Below are positions 18,189-26,468 of a stretch of 64,000 nt of DNA, in pieces. The translations under genes and the position numbers were made by a program. Under the pieces are notes generated by a model that was not told the origin of the DNA, ran no database searches, and worked only from the letters and a program-made list of their open reading frames with translations. This stretch comes from Flavobacterium sp. Root186 (lineage in GTDB: Bacteria > Bacteroidota > Bacteroidia > Flavobacteriales > Flavobacteriaceae), in the NCBI RefSeq assembly GCF_001428525.1, contig NZ_LMHW01000011.1, positions 248,001 through 312,000 on the forward strand, given 5' to 3'. Every line of letters starts with the position of its first letter. Within the stretch, counting starts at the first letter, position 1.

Positions 18189-19199
18189 TTATAGAAGTGT
18201 AACCCCGGTTCCGTTAAGATCAGAATAACTCACAGCACCATTTTTTATGGTTACTCCGGTTGCAATATCTTCTGCTAAAAGCAAAGCACCATCCATATCA
18301 ACATAATCAAGTTGAGGTAATAAATGAGCAATTGCAGAAATCCCAACTGTTGATTCCGTCATGCAGCCTACCATCGTTTTTAAACCTAATTTTTTAGCTT
18401 CTTCGATCATGCGCTTTCCCGGGGTTAAACCGCCGCATTTTACTAGTTTTACATTAACTCCATGAAAATGATTGAAACATTTTGCGACATCTTCCTCAAT
18501 AATACAGCTTTCATCTGCAATTACCGGAAGAACAGAATGTTTAAAAACCTCTTTGTGCGCTTCCCAATTGTCTGCTTTCATAGGTTGTTCTAAAAACTCA
18601 ACGCCCAGTTTTTTTAATTCAATAGCATTATTAATTGTTTCATCAACAGTCCAGCCGCAATTGGCATCGATTCTAAAAATAGCATCTGTATGTTTTCTAA
18701 GTTCTTTTACGATGGCAATATCTTCTTTGGTTCCTAATTTAATTTTATAAATAGGCCAGGGAAGTTCCTGCATTTTTGAAACCATTTTTTCAATAGAAGC
18801 AATTCCAATTGTGTAATCCGTAAGCGGATTTCTTTCGGTTGTGTAATTCCATAATTCGTATAACTTTTTACCTTTTTTACGAGCATACAAATCATTATAA
18901 GCTAAATCTAAAGCGCAAAGTGCAAACATATCCTCTTTCAAATACGGATACATTTTTGCCCAAAATGCATCTGGAGTTTCATCTTGTGTGTTTTCAATAA
19001 TGCTCCTGATTTTTTCTAAATCCTGAATCATCATTGAAACTGTTGTTTTGTAATACGGATTTGAAGTTGCTTCTCCAAAACCCGAAAAACCATCACTCTG
19101 AAGTTCAACAATTAAAGAAGGCTGAAAATCAATTGATTCTCTTGAAATCGTGAAAGTATGTTTTAGTTTTAGGTTATATTCTCTTAAAATTAGTTTCAT
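18189..19199 (-). CDS. L-Ala-D/L-Glu (dipeptide) epimerase
   Basis: A 336-residue member of the enolase superfamily, MLE subgroup. Catalytic residues are seen in order: the KIK motif (YKIKLG), metal ligands Asp (RIDANCGW), Glu (FLEQPM) and Asp (IADESC), and the second Lys (VNVKLVKCGG). Such enzymes epimerise the L-Ala-D-Glu dipeptide released in murein recycling so it can be broken down. It sits in the middle of a three-gene operon: esterase, epimerase, PLP enzyme. The next gene upstream ends 32 bases away. Confidence 0.85.
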   Translation of the reverse strand: MKLILREYNLKLKHTFTISRESIDFQPSLIVELQSDGFSGFGEATSNPYYKTTVSMMIQDLEKIRSIIENTQDETPDAFWAKMYPYLKEDMFALCALDLAYNDLYARKKGKKLYELWNYTTERNPLTDYTIGIASIEKMVSKMQELPWPIYKIKLGTKEDIAIVKELRKHTDAIFRIDANCGWTVDETINNAIELKKLGVEFLEQPMKADNWEAHKEVFKHSVLPVIADESCIIEEDVAKCFNHFHGVNVKLVKCGGLTPGKRMIEEAKKLGLKTMVGCMTESTVGISAIAHLLPQLDYVDMDGALLLAEDIATGVTIKNGAVSYSDLNGTGVTLL

Positions 19200-19231
19200 G
19201 ATTTTTGTGCTGTTTTTTTATGTTTTTTTTC

Positions 19232-20026
19232 TCAATAATTAAGCCAAAGAACTGCTTTTACAAAACCGTCCCTCCACAATTTTTCATTATGTTCGCCGCC
19301 TTTTACAACTTTAGATTTGGTGAGATGAAGACAGTAACAACGCTTTGTATCCAATAATTTTTCCATTTTGGTCATGTCTTTTACCATATTTTCATCTTCT
19401 TTATCGCCGCATAAAAAGTAAAATTTTGTTTTAATTTTTGGAATCTTCTCAGTAAAAGTATAGATATCGTTTGTGTACCAAAATGAAGGTGAAAAAACGC
19501 CTGCCTTGCCAAATACTTCGGGATATTTCAAAGCTCCATAATACGAAACTAAACCACCAAGTGAACTTCCAAAAATGATTGTATTCTTAGCTTTTGTTTT
19601 GGTTCTGTAGTTTTTATCTATATAAGGTTTTAATGTTTTTACGATAAATTCTAAATAATTATCGGCATTTCCTCCGCCGTATTTTTCATTTTTAAAAGGT
19701 GTTAATTCGTCGATACGTTTTTCGTTTCCGTGTTCAATCCCAACAACTATTATTTGCGCTTTTAAACTGTCTAATTTTTCGTCGACATTCCATTCGCCGA
19801 CATAAGAAGTTTTGGCATCAAACAAATTCTGAGCATCGTGCATATAAATTACACTGTATTTTTTGGCTGAAGCCGAATAATTTTCGGGAAGATAGATCCA
19901 GATTTTCTTTTGGGTGTTTAATTGAGGTGCTTCAATGGTAAAAGTTGACACGCTTTTTGAAGCCGTACTTTGTGCATTTCCGGCAATCATCCAAAGAAAT
20001 ATAAATATGAAAAATCCCCTCATCAT
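19232..20026 (-). CDS. Secreted alpha/beta hydrolase, esterase D (Fes-like) family
   Basis: A 264-residue protein with a signal peptide (about residues 1-18). The catalytic fold of the putative-esterase/esterase D family is shown by SVIYMHDAQNLFD, the nucleophile elbow GSSLGG and the C-terminal GGEHNEKLW histidine. Members cut esters such as siderophores, acyl-glutathione or short sugar esters; the substrate here is unknown. Two adjacent ATG codons exist (20026 and 20023). It is the first gene of the operon with the epimerase. Confidence 0.8.
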   Translation of the reverse strand: MMRGFFIFIFLWMIAGNAQSTASKSVSTFTIEAPQLNTQKKIWIYLPENYSASAKKYSVIYMHDAQNLFDAKTSYVGEWNVDEKLDSLKAQIIVVGIEHGNEKRIDELTPFKNEKYGGGNADNYLEFIVKTLKPYIDKNYRTKTKAKNTIIFGSSLGGLVSYYGALKYPEVFGKAGVFSPSFWYTNDIYTFTEKIPKIKTKFYFLCGDKEDENMVKDMTKMEKLLDTKRCYCLHLTKSKVVKGGEHNEKLWRDGFVKAVLWLNY

Positions 20027-20080
20027 TAGATTTTGTGTTTTTAATTTAAAAGCAATATTTTAGCTAAAAATAACAAATTG

Positions 20081-20482
20081 ATGAATACCGAAGCACAAAA
20101 GAAAAGTTTACTTTTAGAATTAATTGCGTTTTCTACAGTCGATGGGCAATTACATAAAAGAGAGTATGAATTTTTGTGGCACGTTGCTCAGGAATTAAAT
20201 ATCGGGCTGGATGTTTTTCATGATTTATTTCATCAGGAAATTAAGCCAGTAGTTGTAAAATCAGAATTTCAGCGTATTCAGCAGTTTTACAGATTGGCTT
20301 TAATCATGCACTGCGATGGAATTTTACACGAAAAAGAAGCAAAAGCCATTCAGCAGATTGCGATTGAAATGGGATTAAACCCAACTGCAGTAAAGCGTAT
20401 TTTAGATTTAATGAAAAAAGCTCCAAATGCCATGATTGATCCTAAAGTTTTATTAAGAGTTTTTCAGGAACAACATAATTAA
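20081..20482 (+). CDS. TerB-like (TerB/DjlA N-domain) protein
   Basis: A 133-residue all-helical protein. The acidic helix pair FSTVDGQLHKREYEF and HCDGILHEKEAKAI are the two D-G-x-L/I-x-x-x-E metal-binding loops typical of the TerB fold. The frame opens with TTG three bases earlier, but the ATG at 20081 is the better start. Its stop codon overlaps the stop codon of the convergent uvrB gene. The function is unknown; TerB domains occur in membrane stress systems, but no ter genes are nearby. Confidence 0.75.
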   Translation: MNTEAQKKSLLLELIAFSTVDGQLHKREYEFLWHVAQELNIGLDVFHDLFHQEIKPVVVKSEFQRIQQFYRLALIMHCDGILHEKEAKAIQQIAIEMGLNPTAVKRILDLMKKAPNAMIDPKVLLRVFQEQHN

Positions 20483-22470
20483 GGTAATTGTTCCTGTAAC
20501 TTTTTGATATCATCACGTAGTTTTGCAGCCTGCATAAAATCTAATTCTTTTGCTGCTTTTTCCATTGATTTTCGTTTCTCACGAATCATTTTCTCAAGAT
20601 CTGCTTTTGACATGTATGCTGTTTCCGGTTCTGCAGCGGCTGACAAAGTATGACCTAGTTCGTATTCTACCAAAGGATTTTTAGTAAAAGCACTTTCTAT
20701 TTTTTTGTTTAATGCCTGTGGTGTTATATTATTTTCGATATTATAATTGATTTGTTTCGTTCTTCTATAATTGGTTTCGTCGATTGTTCTCTGCATACTC
20801 GCCGTAATTTTATCGGCATACATAATTGCTTTACCATTTAAGTTTCTCGCTGCACGCCCAATTGTTTGAGTTAAAGAACGGTGATTTCTTAAGAAACCTT
20901 CTTTATCAGCGTCTAGAATTGCCACAAGCGAAACTTCGGGTAAATCTAAACCTTCACGAAGTAAGTTTACTCCAATTAAAACATCAAAAATTCCTTTTCG
21001 TAAATCCTGCATGATTTCGATACGTTCTAAAGTATCCACTTCAGAATGGATGTATCGGCATCGAATATTGACTTTGGTTAAATATTTGGCTAATTCTTCT
21101 GCCATTCTTTTAGTCAAAGTTGTTACCAAAACTCTTTCGTCTAGCTCACAGCGAACCTGAATTTCTTCAATCAAATCATCAATTTGATTTAAACTTGGAC
21201 GCACTTCAATAACCGGATCTAATAATCCCGTTGGACGAATAATCTGCTCAACATAAATACCATCAGATTTCTGTAATTCGTAATCTGCCGGAGTTGCCGA
21301 AACGTAAATTACCTGATTTTGCAAAGCTTCGAACTCTTCAAATTTCAAAGGTCTGTTGTCCATTGCGGCAGGTAAACGGAAACCATATTCAACCAAGTTT
21401 TCTTTACGGCTGCGGTCACCTCCATACATGGCGTGTACCTGCGAAACCGTAACGTGGCTTTCGTCAACAATCATTAAAAAATCGTTTGGGAAATAATCTA
21501 GTAAACAGAAAGGTCTTGTTCCGGCTTGTCTTCCGTCAAGATAACGGGAATAATTCTCAATTCCGGAGCAATAACCCAATTCACGAATCATTTCTAAATC
21601 GAAATTGGTTCTTTCTTCCAAACGTTTGGCTTCTAAATGTTTGCCTATTTCTTTAAAATAATCTACTTGTTTTACCAAATCCTGCTGGATTTCCCAAATT
21701 GCACCTTGAAGGACTTCCGGCGAAGTCACAAACATATTGGCAGGATAAATAGTCAGTCTTTTAAACTTTTCAATTACCTGAGAAGTCTTCGCATCAAAAG
21801 ATTCTATTTCTTCAATTTCATCTCCAAAAAAATGAACCCTGTAAGCATCATCTGCATAACTTGGATAAATTTCAACCGTATCACCTTTAATTCTAAAAGT
21901 TCCCGGATTAAAATCGGCTTCTGTTCTGGCGTACAAACTTTGTACAAGACTATGCAGCAATTTAGTTCTCGAAATAAGCTGATCTCTGCTGATCTCAATA
22001 ACATTCTTCTTAAATTCAACAGGATTTCCAATACCGTATAAACACGATACAGATGCTACTACCAAAACATCACGTCGACCAGAAAGAAGGGAAGATGTGG
22101 TGCTTAAACGCATCTTTTCAAGCTCTTCATTGATAGATAAATCTTTTTCAATAAAAACTCCTGTTACGGGCATAAAAGCTTCCGGCTGATAATAATCGTA
22201 GTAAGAAACGAAATACTCCACCGCATTATTCGGGAAAAATTGTTTGAATTCTGAATACAGCTGTGCGGCCAAAGTTTTGTTATGTGCCAAAACTATGGTA
22301 GGGCGCTGTACTTCCTGAATAACATTGGCTACTGTAAATGTTTTACCTGATCCTGTAACTCCTAATAATGTTTGGTATTTTTCTCCACCAACTACACCTT
22401 GTGCGAGTTTTTGTATGGCTTGCGGCTGGTCTCCTTTTGGACTATATTCTGAAGATACTTGGAAATTCAT
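20479..22470 (-). CDS. uvrB: Excinuclease ABC subunit B
   Basis: A 663-residue DNA-repair helicase-like protein that receives damaged DNA from UvrA and recruits UvrC. Walker A is GVTGSGKTFT near residue 40, the damage-probing hairpin is in YYDYYQPEAFMP, VDESH is the DExH box, and motif VI is QTIGRAARN. The last 40 residues form the UVR domain that contacts UvrC. Length is standard. It is transcribed alone, and its stop codon shares bases with that of the TerB-like gene. Confidence 0.97.
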   Translation of the reverse strand: MNFQVSSEYSPKGDQPQAIQKLAQGVVGGEKYQTLLGVTGSGKTFTVANVIQEVQRPTIVLAHNKTLAAQLYSEFKQFFPNNAVEYFVSYYDYYQPEAFMPVTGVFIEKDLSINEELEKMRLSTTSSLLSGRRDVLVVASVSCLYGIGNPVEFKKNVIEISRDQLISRTKLLHSLVQSLYARTEADFNPGTFRIKGDTVEIYPSYADDAYRVHFFGDEIEEIESFDAKTSQVIEKFKRLTIYPANMFVTSPEVLQGAIWEIQQDLVKQVDYFKEIGKHLEAKRLEERTNFDLEMIRELGYCSGIENYSRYLDGRQAGTRPFCLLDYFPNDFLMIVDESHVTVSQVHAMYGGDRSRKENLVEYGFRLPAAMDNRPLKFEEFEALQNQVIYVSATPADYELQKSDGIYVEQIIRPTGLLDPVIEVRPSLNQIDDLIEEIQVRCELDERVLVTTLTKRMAEELAKYLTKVNIRCRYIHSEVDTLERIEIMQDLRKGIFDVLIGVNLLREGLDLPEVSLVAILDADKEGFLRNHRSLTQTIGRAARNLNGKAIMYADKITASMQRTIDETNYRRTKQINYNIENNITPQALNKKIESAFTKNPLVEYELGHTLSAAAEPETAYMSKADLEKMIREKRKSMEKAAKELDFMQAAKLRDDIKKLQEQLP

Positions 22471-22547
22471 TTTTGACTGATGAAAAGTTGGTTTTGTAAA
22501 GATACAAAGTTTGAATGCTATAAAAAAGATAAAAAACCTGATGATTT

Positions 22548-22790
22548 GTATAGTCCCTACGGGACAATTTTAAAATATAACAGCCCTTTATTTCTACCGA
22601 TATTTAATCTCTACGAGATAGTTTTTCCGAATTAATTTTAAATTATAATTAGAATATTTAACCAAATTTAATAGTCAAAAGATAATTTTTTCAACAAATA
22701 ATTTGTTCTTAAATATATCTCGCAGAGATTAAATATCGGTAGCAAAACAAATATTCGCTTGTACAAATTGTCCTCCCGTAGGGACTATAC
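22548..22790. repeat. REP-type nested inverted repeat
   Basis: Outer arms GTATAGTCCCTACGGGACA (22548-22566) and TGTCCTCCCGTAGGGACTAT (22769-22788). Inner arms CTACCGATATTTAATCTCTA (from 22594) and its counterpart ending at 22742 (TTAAATATCGGTAG). The two pairs are nested, so the whole 243 bases can fold back. The outer words are the same as those beside the REP-associated transposase at 34.1-34.6 kb. The gap between uvrB and the hydrolase gene holds nothing else. Confidence 0.8.
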
Positions 22791-22797
22791 ATTTCCG

Positions 22798-23739
22798 TTA
22801 TTCTAAAAAATTAATAACAGCATCATTTATAATTTTTGGCTGGTCGATAGTTAAAAAATGCCCGGCATCTTTTATGATTTTTGTTTTGCTGTTGACTAAG
22901 TGTTTTTGTGCCCGCTCTAAACTTTCTTCAGAATTAATAACATCTTTATCGCCAATTAAAACCAGAACGGGATTATTGATTGATTCTAATTCTTTATCTG
23001 AAAAAGGCGTCATTTTTAGCATACTTGAATTTGATTTGGCGTATTTATTAGCCAGATAAAATTGCCTGTTGTAGATAGGACTAATTTTTTCCGGATGCGT
23101 AGAAAATGTTTTTAATGTTTTGCTGAATTTCTTTTCACTAGGAAAAAGTTTTAAAAGTAAAGCTGATGATGTTTTTCTAGGTTTGTCAATGAATTTAAAA
23201 GTTTGTGCCGGACTTAACAGCACAATTTTATCTATAGAATTTTCTTTTTGAATGGCCAATAATGTTGCAATCCAGCCACCTCGGGAAGCACCAATGATGT
23301 CAAATTTCTTTAATTTATAATGATCAAAAATTTCGTTGTACCAAACGACAATTTCTTCTGATGAAAGTGGTTTTGCGGTTAAATGAGATTTTCCGGCTTC
23401 CATCAAAAAGTCGATGGCATAAATGCGATGATTCTTGGCTAAAGCTTTAATGTTAGGATACCACATGGTTGAACTGGCATCCATTCCGTGGAGTAAAACT
23501 AAATCCTTTCCATTTTTTGGTCCGGCGATAATGACATGGGCAGTTCCAAAATTTGTTTTTACATTTTCTTCGGTATATGGAATGTCCCAAAGTTTCAAAG
23601 CTTTGTTATAAGCAGTTTCATATTTTTGTTCTTCGCTTTTAGTTTTAAAAACGTAATCTTCAAATTTTGTCTTTTTGGTTGAAGCGCAGCTTGTGACTAA
23701 AAATAAAAGTATTGCTAATCTGGAGTATAATTTTGACAT
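22798..23739 (-). CDS. Lipoprotein alpha/beta hydrolase
   Basis: A 313-residue alpha/beta-hydrolase fold protein. Residues 1-18 are a lipoprotein signal (LVTSC, Cys18), so it is tethered outside the cytoplasm. The oxyanion strand is LLHGMDAS, the nucleophile elbow is GASRGG (Ser in GxSxG), an acid is in LIGDKD, and the catalytic His is in DAGHFLTI. Substrate unknown. It has no same-strand partner nearby. A frame at 23660-23908 overlapping its start is not believed. Confidence 0.75.
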   Translation of the reverse strand: MSKLYSRLAILLFLVTSCASTKKTKFEDYVFKTKSEEQKYETAYNKALKLWDIPYTEENVKTNFGTAHVIIAGPKNGKDLVLLHGMDASSTMWYPNIKALAKNHRIYAIDFLMEAGKSHLTAKPLSSEEIVVWYNEIFDHYKLKKFDIIGASRGGWIATLLAIQKENSIDKIVLLSPAQTFKFIDKPRKTSSALLLKLFPSEKKFSKTLKTFSTHPEKISPIYNRQFYLANKYAKSNSSMLKMTPFSDKELESINNPVLVLIGDKDVINSEESLERAQKHLVNSKTKIIKDAGHFLTIDQPKIINDAVINFLE

Positions 23740-23829
23740 GGTATAAGTTCAATTTGAACTTAAAGTTACGATTATAGAAAACAGAAACTGTATCAGAATT
23801 TTGTTTTAAAATATCATAATTACAATCTG

Positions 23830-24060
23830 TCATGCTTTTTTGGATGTCAAATGATAGATTTGAACAAATGATAAAATCGCATTTGGAATAATAATCGGTA
23901 AAAGCCATTGGTTAAAATCTCTGTAATCTTAAAAAAAAATACCATAAACAACAAAACAAATACATCCAAATAAGTTTATGAGTCGTATTGTTTTTAGGTC
24001 TTTTAGCAAAAATCCTCCAACAATAAAAAAGGAAGCGAGATAACCTATATATTCTGCCAT
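23830..24060 (-). pseudogene. Small YgjV-like membrane protein gene broken by a stop codon
   Basis: From ATG at 24060 the frame gives 43 residues (MAEYIGYLASFFIVGGFLLK...) with two hydrophobic helices, then TAA at 23931-23929. The same frame continues past the stop for 32 more residues (DYRDFNQWLLPIIIPNAILS...) with a third hydrophobic segment, and ends at TGA 23832-23830. Proteins of this type are about 75-80 residues with three helices. The stop lies in a run of nine T, so one A-to-T change in a Lys codon explains it. A functional 43-residue product cannot be excluded. Confidence 0.6.
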
Positions 24061-24139
24061 GATTCTGATATTTAATAGTTTAGGACAAACCTAACAAAAG
24101 TGTATTATAAAATCAAGAATTTAGCTGAAAATCAATTAT

Positions 24140-25090
24140 TTAAATGAAATTTTTTCGCTGTTGAATATCACTTATAAATGTCCAAGCTACAATACGACTA
24201 TTTTTCTGTCCTTGCGACATTTCAATTGTTTTGACTTCAAAGGCATTTACTTTTTTCAAAGTTTTATAAATCGAAGAAAGATTTTCTTTTTTAGAAACCA
24301 AAGTTGTAAACCACAAACATTGGGAAGCGTATTTTGCGCTTTCGTAAATCATTTGTGTTACAAAACCAATTTCGCCGCCGTTGCACCACAATTCAGCATT
24401 TTGCCCTCCAAAGTTTAAAACTGGATTTGTATTTCTTTTTTCCTTTGGATTTAGATTGGAAACTTTTCTCGAAGTGCTTTTATTTGCTTCTTCTGCTGAC
24501 GCGTGAAAAGGCGGATTACACATTGTGAATGTAAATCGGTCTTCGGGAATTATAATGTTTTTAAAGATAAATCGGGATTCTGTCTGCTGTTGTAAGCTGA
24601 TTGCATCGATTAATCTTGGATTGGCTTCAATAATTTTACTGCAGTTTTCGATTGCTTTTTTGTCAATATCAGTCGCAACAAAACTCCAGTTGTAAATAGA
24701 ATTCCCTAATATCGGATAGATTAAATTTGAACCCGATCCGATGTCTAATCCTAAAACAGAATTTCCTTCAGGAACTTGATTGTTGTTTATTTCTGCTAAT
24801 AAATCGGCTATGTAATGAATATAATCTGCTCTTCCGGGAATTGGCGGGCAAAGATAATTTTTAGGAATATTCCAGTTTTGAATGTCATAATACGTTTGCA
24901 ATAAAGCTTTATTTAAAGTTTTTACTGCAAGCGGATTGCTGAAATCAATGGTTTCGATTCCATATTTATTGATGGAAATAAAAGCTTTTAAATCAGGACA
25001 ATTTGAAATAAGAAGTTCAAAATCATATCTGGAACGATGAAGATTTCTTGGATGTAAATTGTCTTTTTGGGAATTGTTTTCTGCTTTCAT
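24140..25090 (-). CDS. rlmF: 23S rRNA (adenine(1618)-N6)-methyltransferase
   Basis: A 316-residue class I SAM methyltransferase that methylates A1618 of 23S rRNA. It starts with LHPRNLHRSRYDFELL, the conserved RlmF beginning. LGLDIGSGSNLIYPI is the SAM-binding motif I and CNPPFHAS the N6-adenine catalytic NPPF motif. Length matches E. coli RlmF (308). A consensus promoter box lies 18 bases before the start. It is transcribed alone. Confidence 0.92.
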   Translation of the reverse strand: MKAENNSQKDNLHPRNLHRSRYDFELLISNCPDLKAFISINKYGIETIDFSNPLAVKTLNKALLQTYYDIQNWNIPKNYLCPPIPGRADYIHYIADLLAEINNNQVPEGNSVLGLDIGSGSNLIYPILGNSIYNWSFVATDIDKKAIENCSKIIEANPRLIDAISLQQQTESRFIFKNIIIPEDRFTFTMCNPPFHASAEEANKSTSRKVSNLNPKEKRNTNPVLNFGGQNAELWCNGGEIGFVTQMIYESAKYASQCLWFTTLVSKKENLSSIYKTLKKVNAFEVKTIEMSQGQKNSRIVAWTFISDIQQRKNFI

Positions 25091-25107
25091 TTTGATTTAT
25101 TTCGCTG

Positions 25108-25115
25108 CAAAGGTA
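25108..25115 (-). promoter_or_regulatory. rlmF promoter -7 box
   Basis: Minus strand TACCTTTG, exact TAnnTTTG match, 18 bases before the ATG at 25090. Confidence 0.55.
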
Positions 25116-25178
25116 CACATTCCTTTTTTGACTGGATTAAAAATCCAGCCCTATAAAATGAACCGAGCCTTTGGCTCT

Positions 25179-25841
25179 TTAATCAAAACATTCCATTAGT
25201 AACAAATCACCGTTTGTGTGATAAATAGTTACAAGGCCGTCGTTTGCAACTGAATTACTGCTTCCCGTTCTGTAACCCATTGTTAAGGTGTCATTTTGTA
25301 GAGGATATTCTAAATTGGTAGAATAAATACCATTTACAACACCAATTGGGATTAGGGAAATTGGAGTTTTAGCAGTATACCATTTTTCAAATTTTGTTGG
25401 AAGTAAAAAGATTTTTGAATGATCGTCGAGAATTACAATTTTAAGTAAATCTCTATAGCGAACAATATTGGTTAAGTTAGTAATCGTATGATCTGCACGT
25501 CTTCCGGTTGCCCAAACTACGTTTACTGCAGGAATTTTTCTTTTAACTAAATAATCAAAAGCTTTTTCTAAATCGGTTTTATCCTGATCTGGGGTGTGAA
25601 CAATTTCGAGTGGATATTGTGACGTTTTATAAATCTCGGGATCAAAACCTCTGTCAAAATCTCCTAAAAGTACATCGATTTTTATGCCTAATTCAATTAC
25701 TCTTTCTATTGCCGAATCTAAAACAATAACCAACGGAGACCATTCAAGCAATTGTCCTAATAATTCAGGATCGCAGGCCGCCCCGTTTGCAATTATTAAT
25801 GCTGGTTCCTGATCGTCGCGGACTATATGGTGTGATGACAT
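25179..25841 (-). CDS. thiN: Thiamine pyrophosphokinase
   Basis: A 220-residue enzyme that transfers pyrophosphate from ATP to thiamine. Signatures are LIIANGAACDPELL at the N-terminus, LLGDFDRG, the DQDKTDLEKAFDYL substrate loop, ATGRRADHT and the C-terminal YRTGSSNSVANDG thiamine-binding strand region. No TPP riboswitch was seen upstream; instead a consensus promoter box is 23 bases before the start. The gene stands alone, between rlmF and an inverted repeat. Confidence 0.88.
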   Translation of the reverse strand: MSSHHIVRDDQEPALIIANGAACDPELLGQLLEWSPLVIVLDSAIERVIELGIKIDVLLGDFDRGFDPEIYKTSQYPLEIVHTPDQDKTDLEKAFDYLVKRKIPAVNVVWATGRRADHTITNLTNIVRYRDLLKIVILDDHSKIFLLPTKFEKWYTAKTPISLIPIGVVNGIYSTNLEYPLQNDTLTMGYRTGSSNSVANDGLVTIYHTNGDLLLMECFD

Positions 25842-25863
25842 GTGAGATTTTTTGGATGTAGTG

Positions 25864-25871
25864 CAAAGGTA
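25864..25871 (-). promoter_or_regulatory. thiN promoter -7 box
   Basis: Minus strand TACCTTTG, exact TAnnTTTG match, 23 bases before the ATG at 25841. Confidence 0.55.
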
Positions 25872-25916
25872 CGTCTTGAATTTTAGATTTTAGAGTGTTG
25901 ATTTTAGATTTTTTTT

Positions 25917-25973
25917 GCCACAGATTTCACAGATTTAAATGATTAATCCTTTTAATCTGTGAAATCTGTGGCA
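25917..25973. repeat. Family C perfect 20-bp inverted repeat
   Basis: TGCCACAGATTTCACAGATT at 25917-25936 and its exact reverse complement at 25954-25973. It starts just past the thiN promoter and ends six bases before the stop of the DinB-like gene, so it could also act as that gene's terminator-like hairpin. Confidence 0.85.
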
Positions 25974-25978
25974 TATTA

Positions 25979-26425
25979 TTATAAGTCTAATAATCGTCGA
26001 TGGTAATTTATCTGGCCAACGTGATAGGCTAAATGTGTTGCGAGATGAACTAAGAAGAATCCTGTTGTCATTTCTTTTTCGAAAACAATTTGCGGGTAAA
26101 TGGAGTTTAAATCTGCTTCGGTTAAAATATCCAGCACATCATTTACAACTATAATTGTATTTTCAATTTTATCGATTAATTCTGATTTTGGAATATCTTT
26201 TAGGGAAAATTCTAAAGGACGATTTCGAATATATCTTGTTTTTCCAATTTCGGCACCAATGTAAGTGTTGATGTTTCCAATTAAATGCAGTGTAAGATTT
26301 CCGGCAGAATTAGAAATATTTTTATCAACAGCCCAAATTTGCTTTTCGAATTCGTATGATTCAATTTCAAATTTGAGTTTATTTAAATCTCTATTAAAAA
26401 GTATTTTTAGTGTTTCGATTAACAT
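25979..26425 (-). CDS. DinB/DUF1572-family protein
   Basis: A 148-residue four-helix-bundle protein of the DinB superfamily. The ligand histidines are in LTLHLIGN near residue 46 and the C-terminal THLAYHVGQINYH, where H-xxx-H-xxGQ is the family signature. It is only distantly similar to the family member at 462-929. It follows the GyrI-like gene by 43 bases and the two may be co-transcribed with the TonB receptor operon. The start is the only ATG at that end. Confidence 0.8.
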   Translation of the reverse strand: MLIETLKILFNRDLNKLKFEIESYEFEKQIWAVDKNISNSAGNLTLHLIGNINTYIGAEIGKTRYIRNRPLEFSLKDIPKSELIDKIENTIIVVNDVLDILTEADLNSIYPQIVFEKEMTTGFFLVHLATHLAYHVGQINYHRRLLDL

Positions 26426-26468
26426 TTTTTTTAGTTGAAATTAAAAAGAATAATTCATAGCCAAGCGA

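Noticed and set aside
21637..22041. 134-residue open frame antisense to uvrB
   Set aside because: Lies wholly within a conserved gene and has the Phe/Asn/Arg-rich composition of antisense frames.
23660..23908. 82-residue minus-strand frame across the hydrolase start
   Set aside because: Overlaps the lipoprotein signal of the hydrolase and the reading frame of the broken small membrane protein gene, both better supported.
25842..25916. TPP riboswitch upstream of thiN
   Set aside because: Very short leader and no CUGAGA-type core; only a promoter box is seen.
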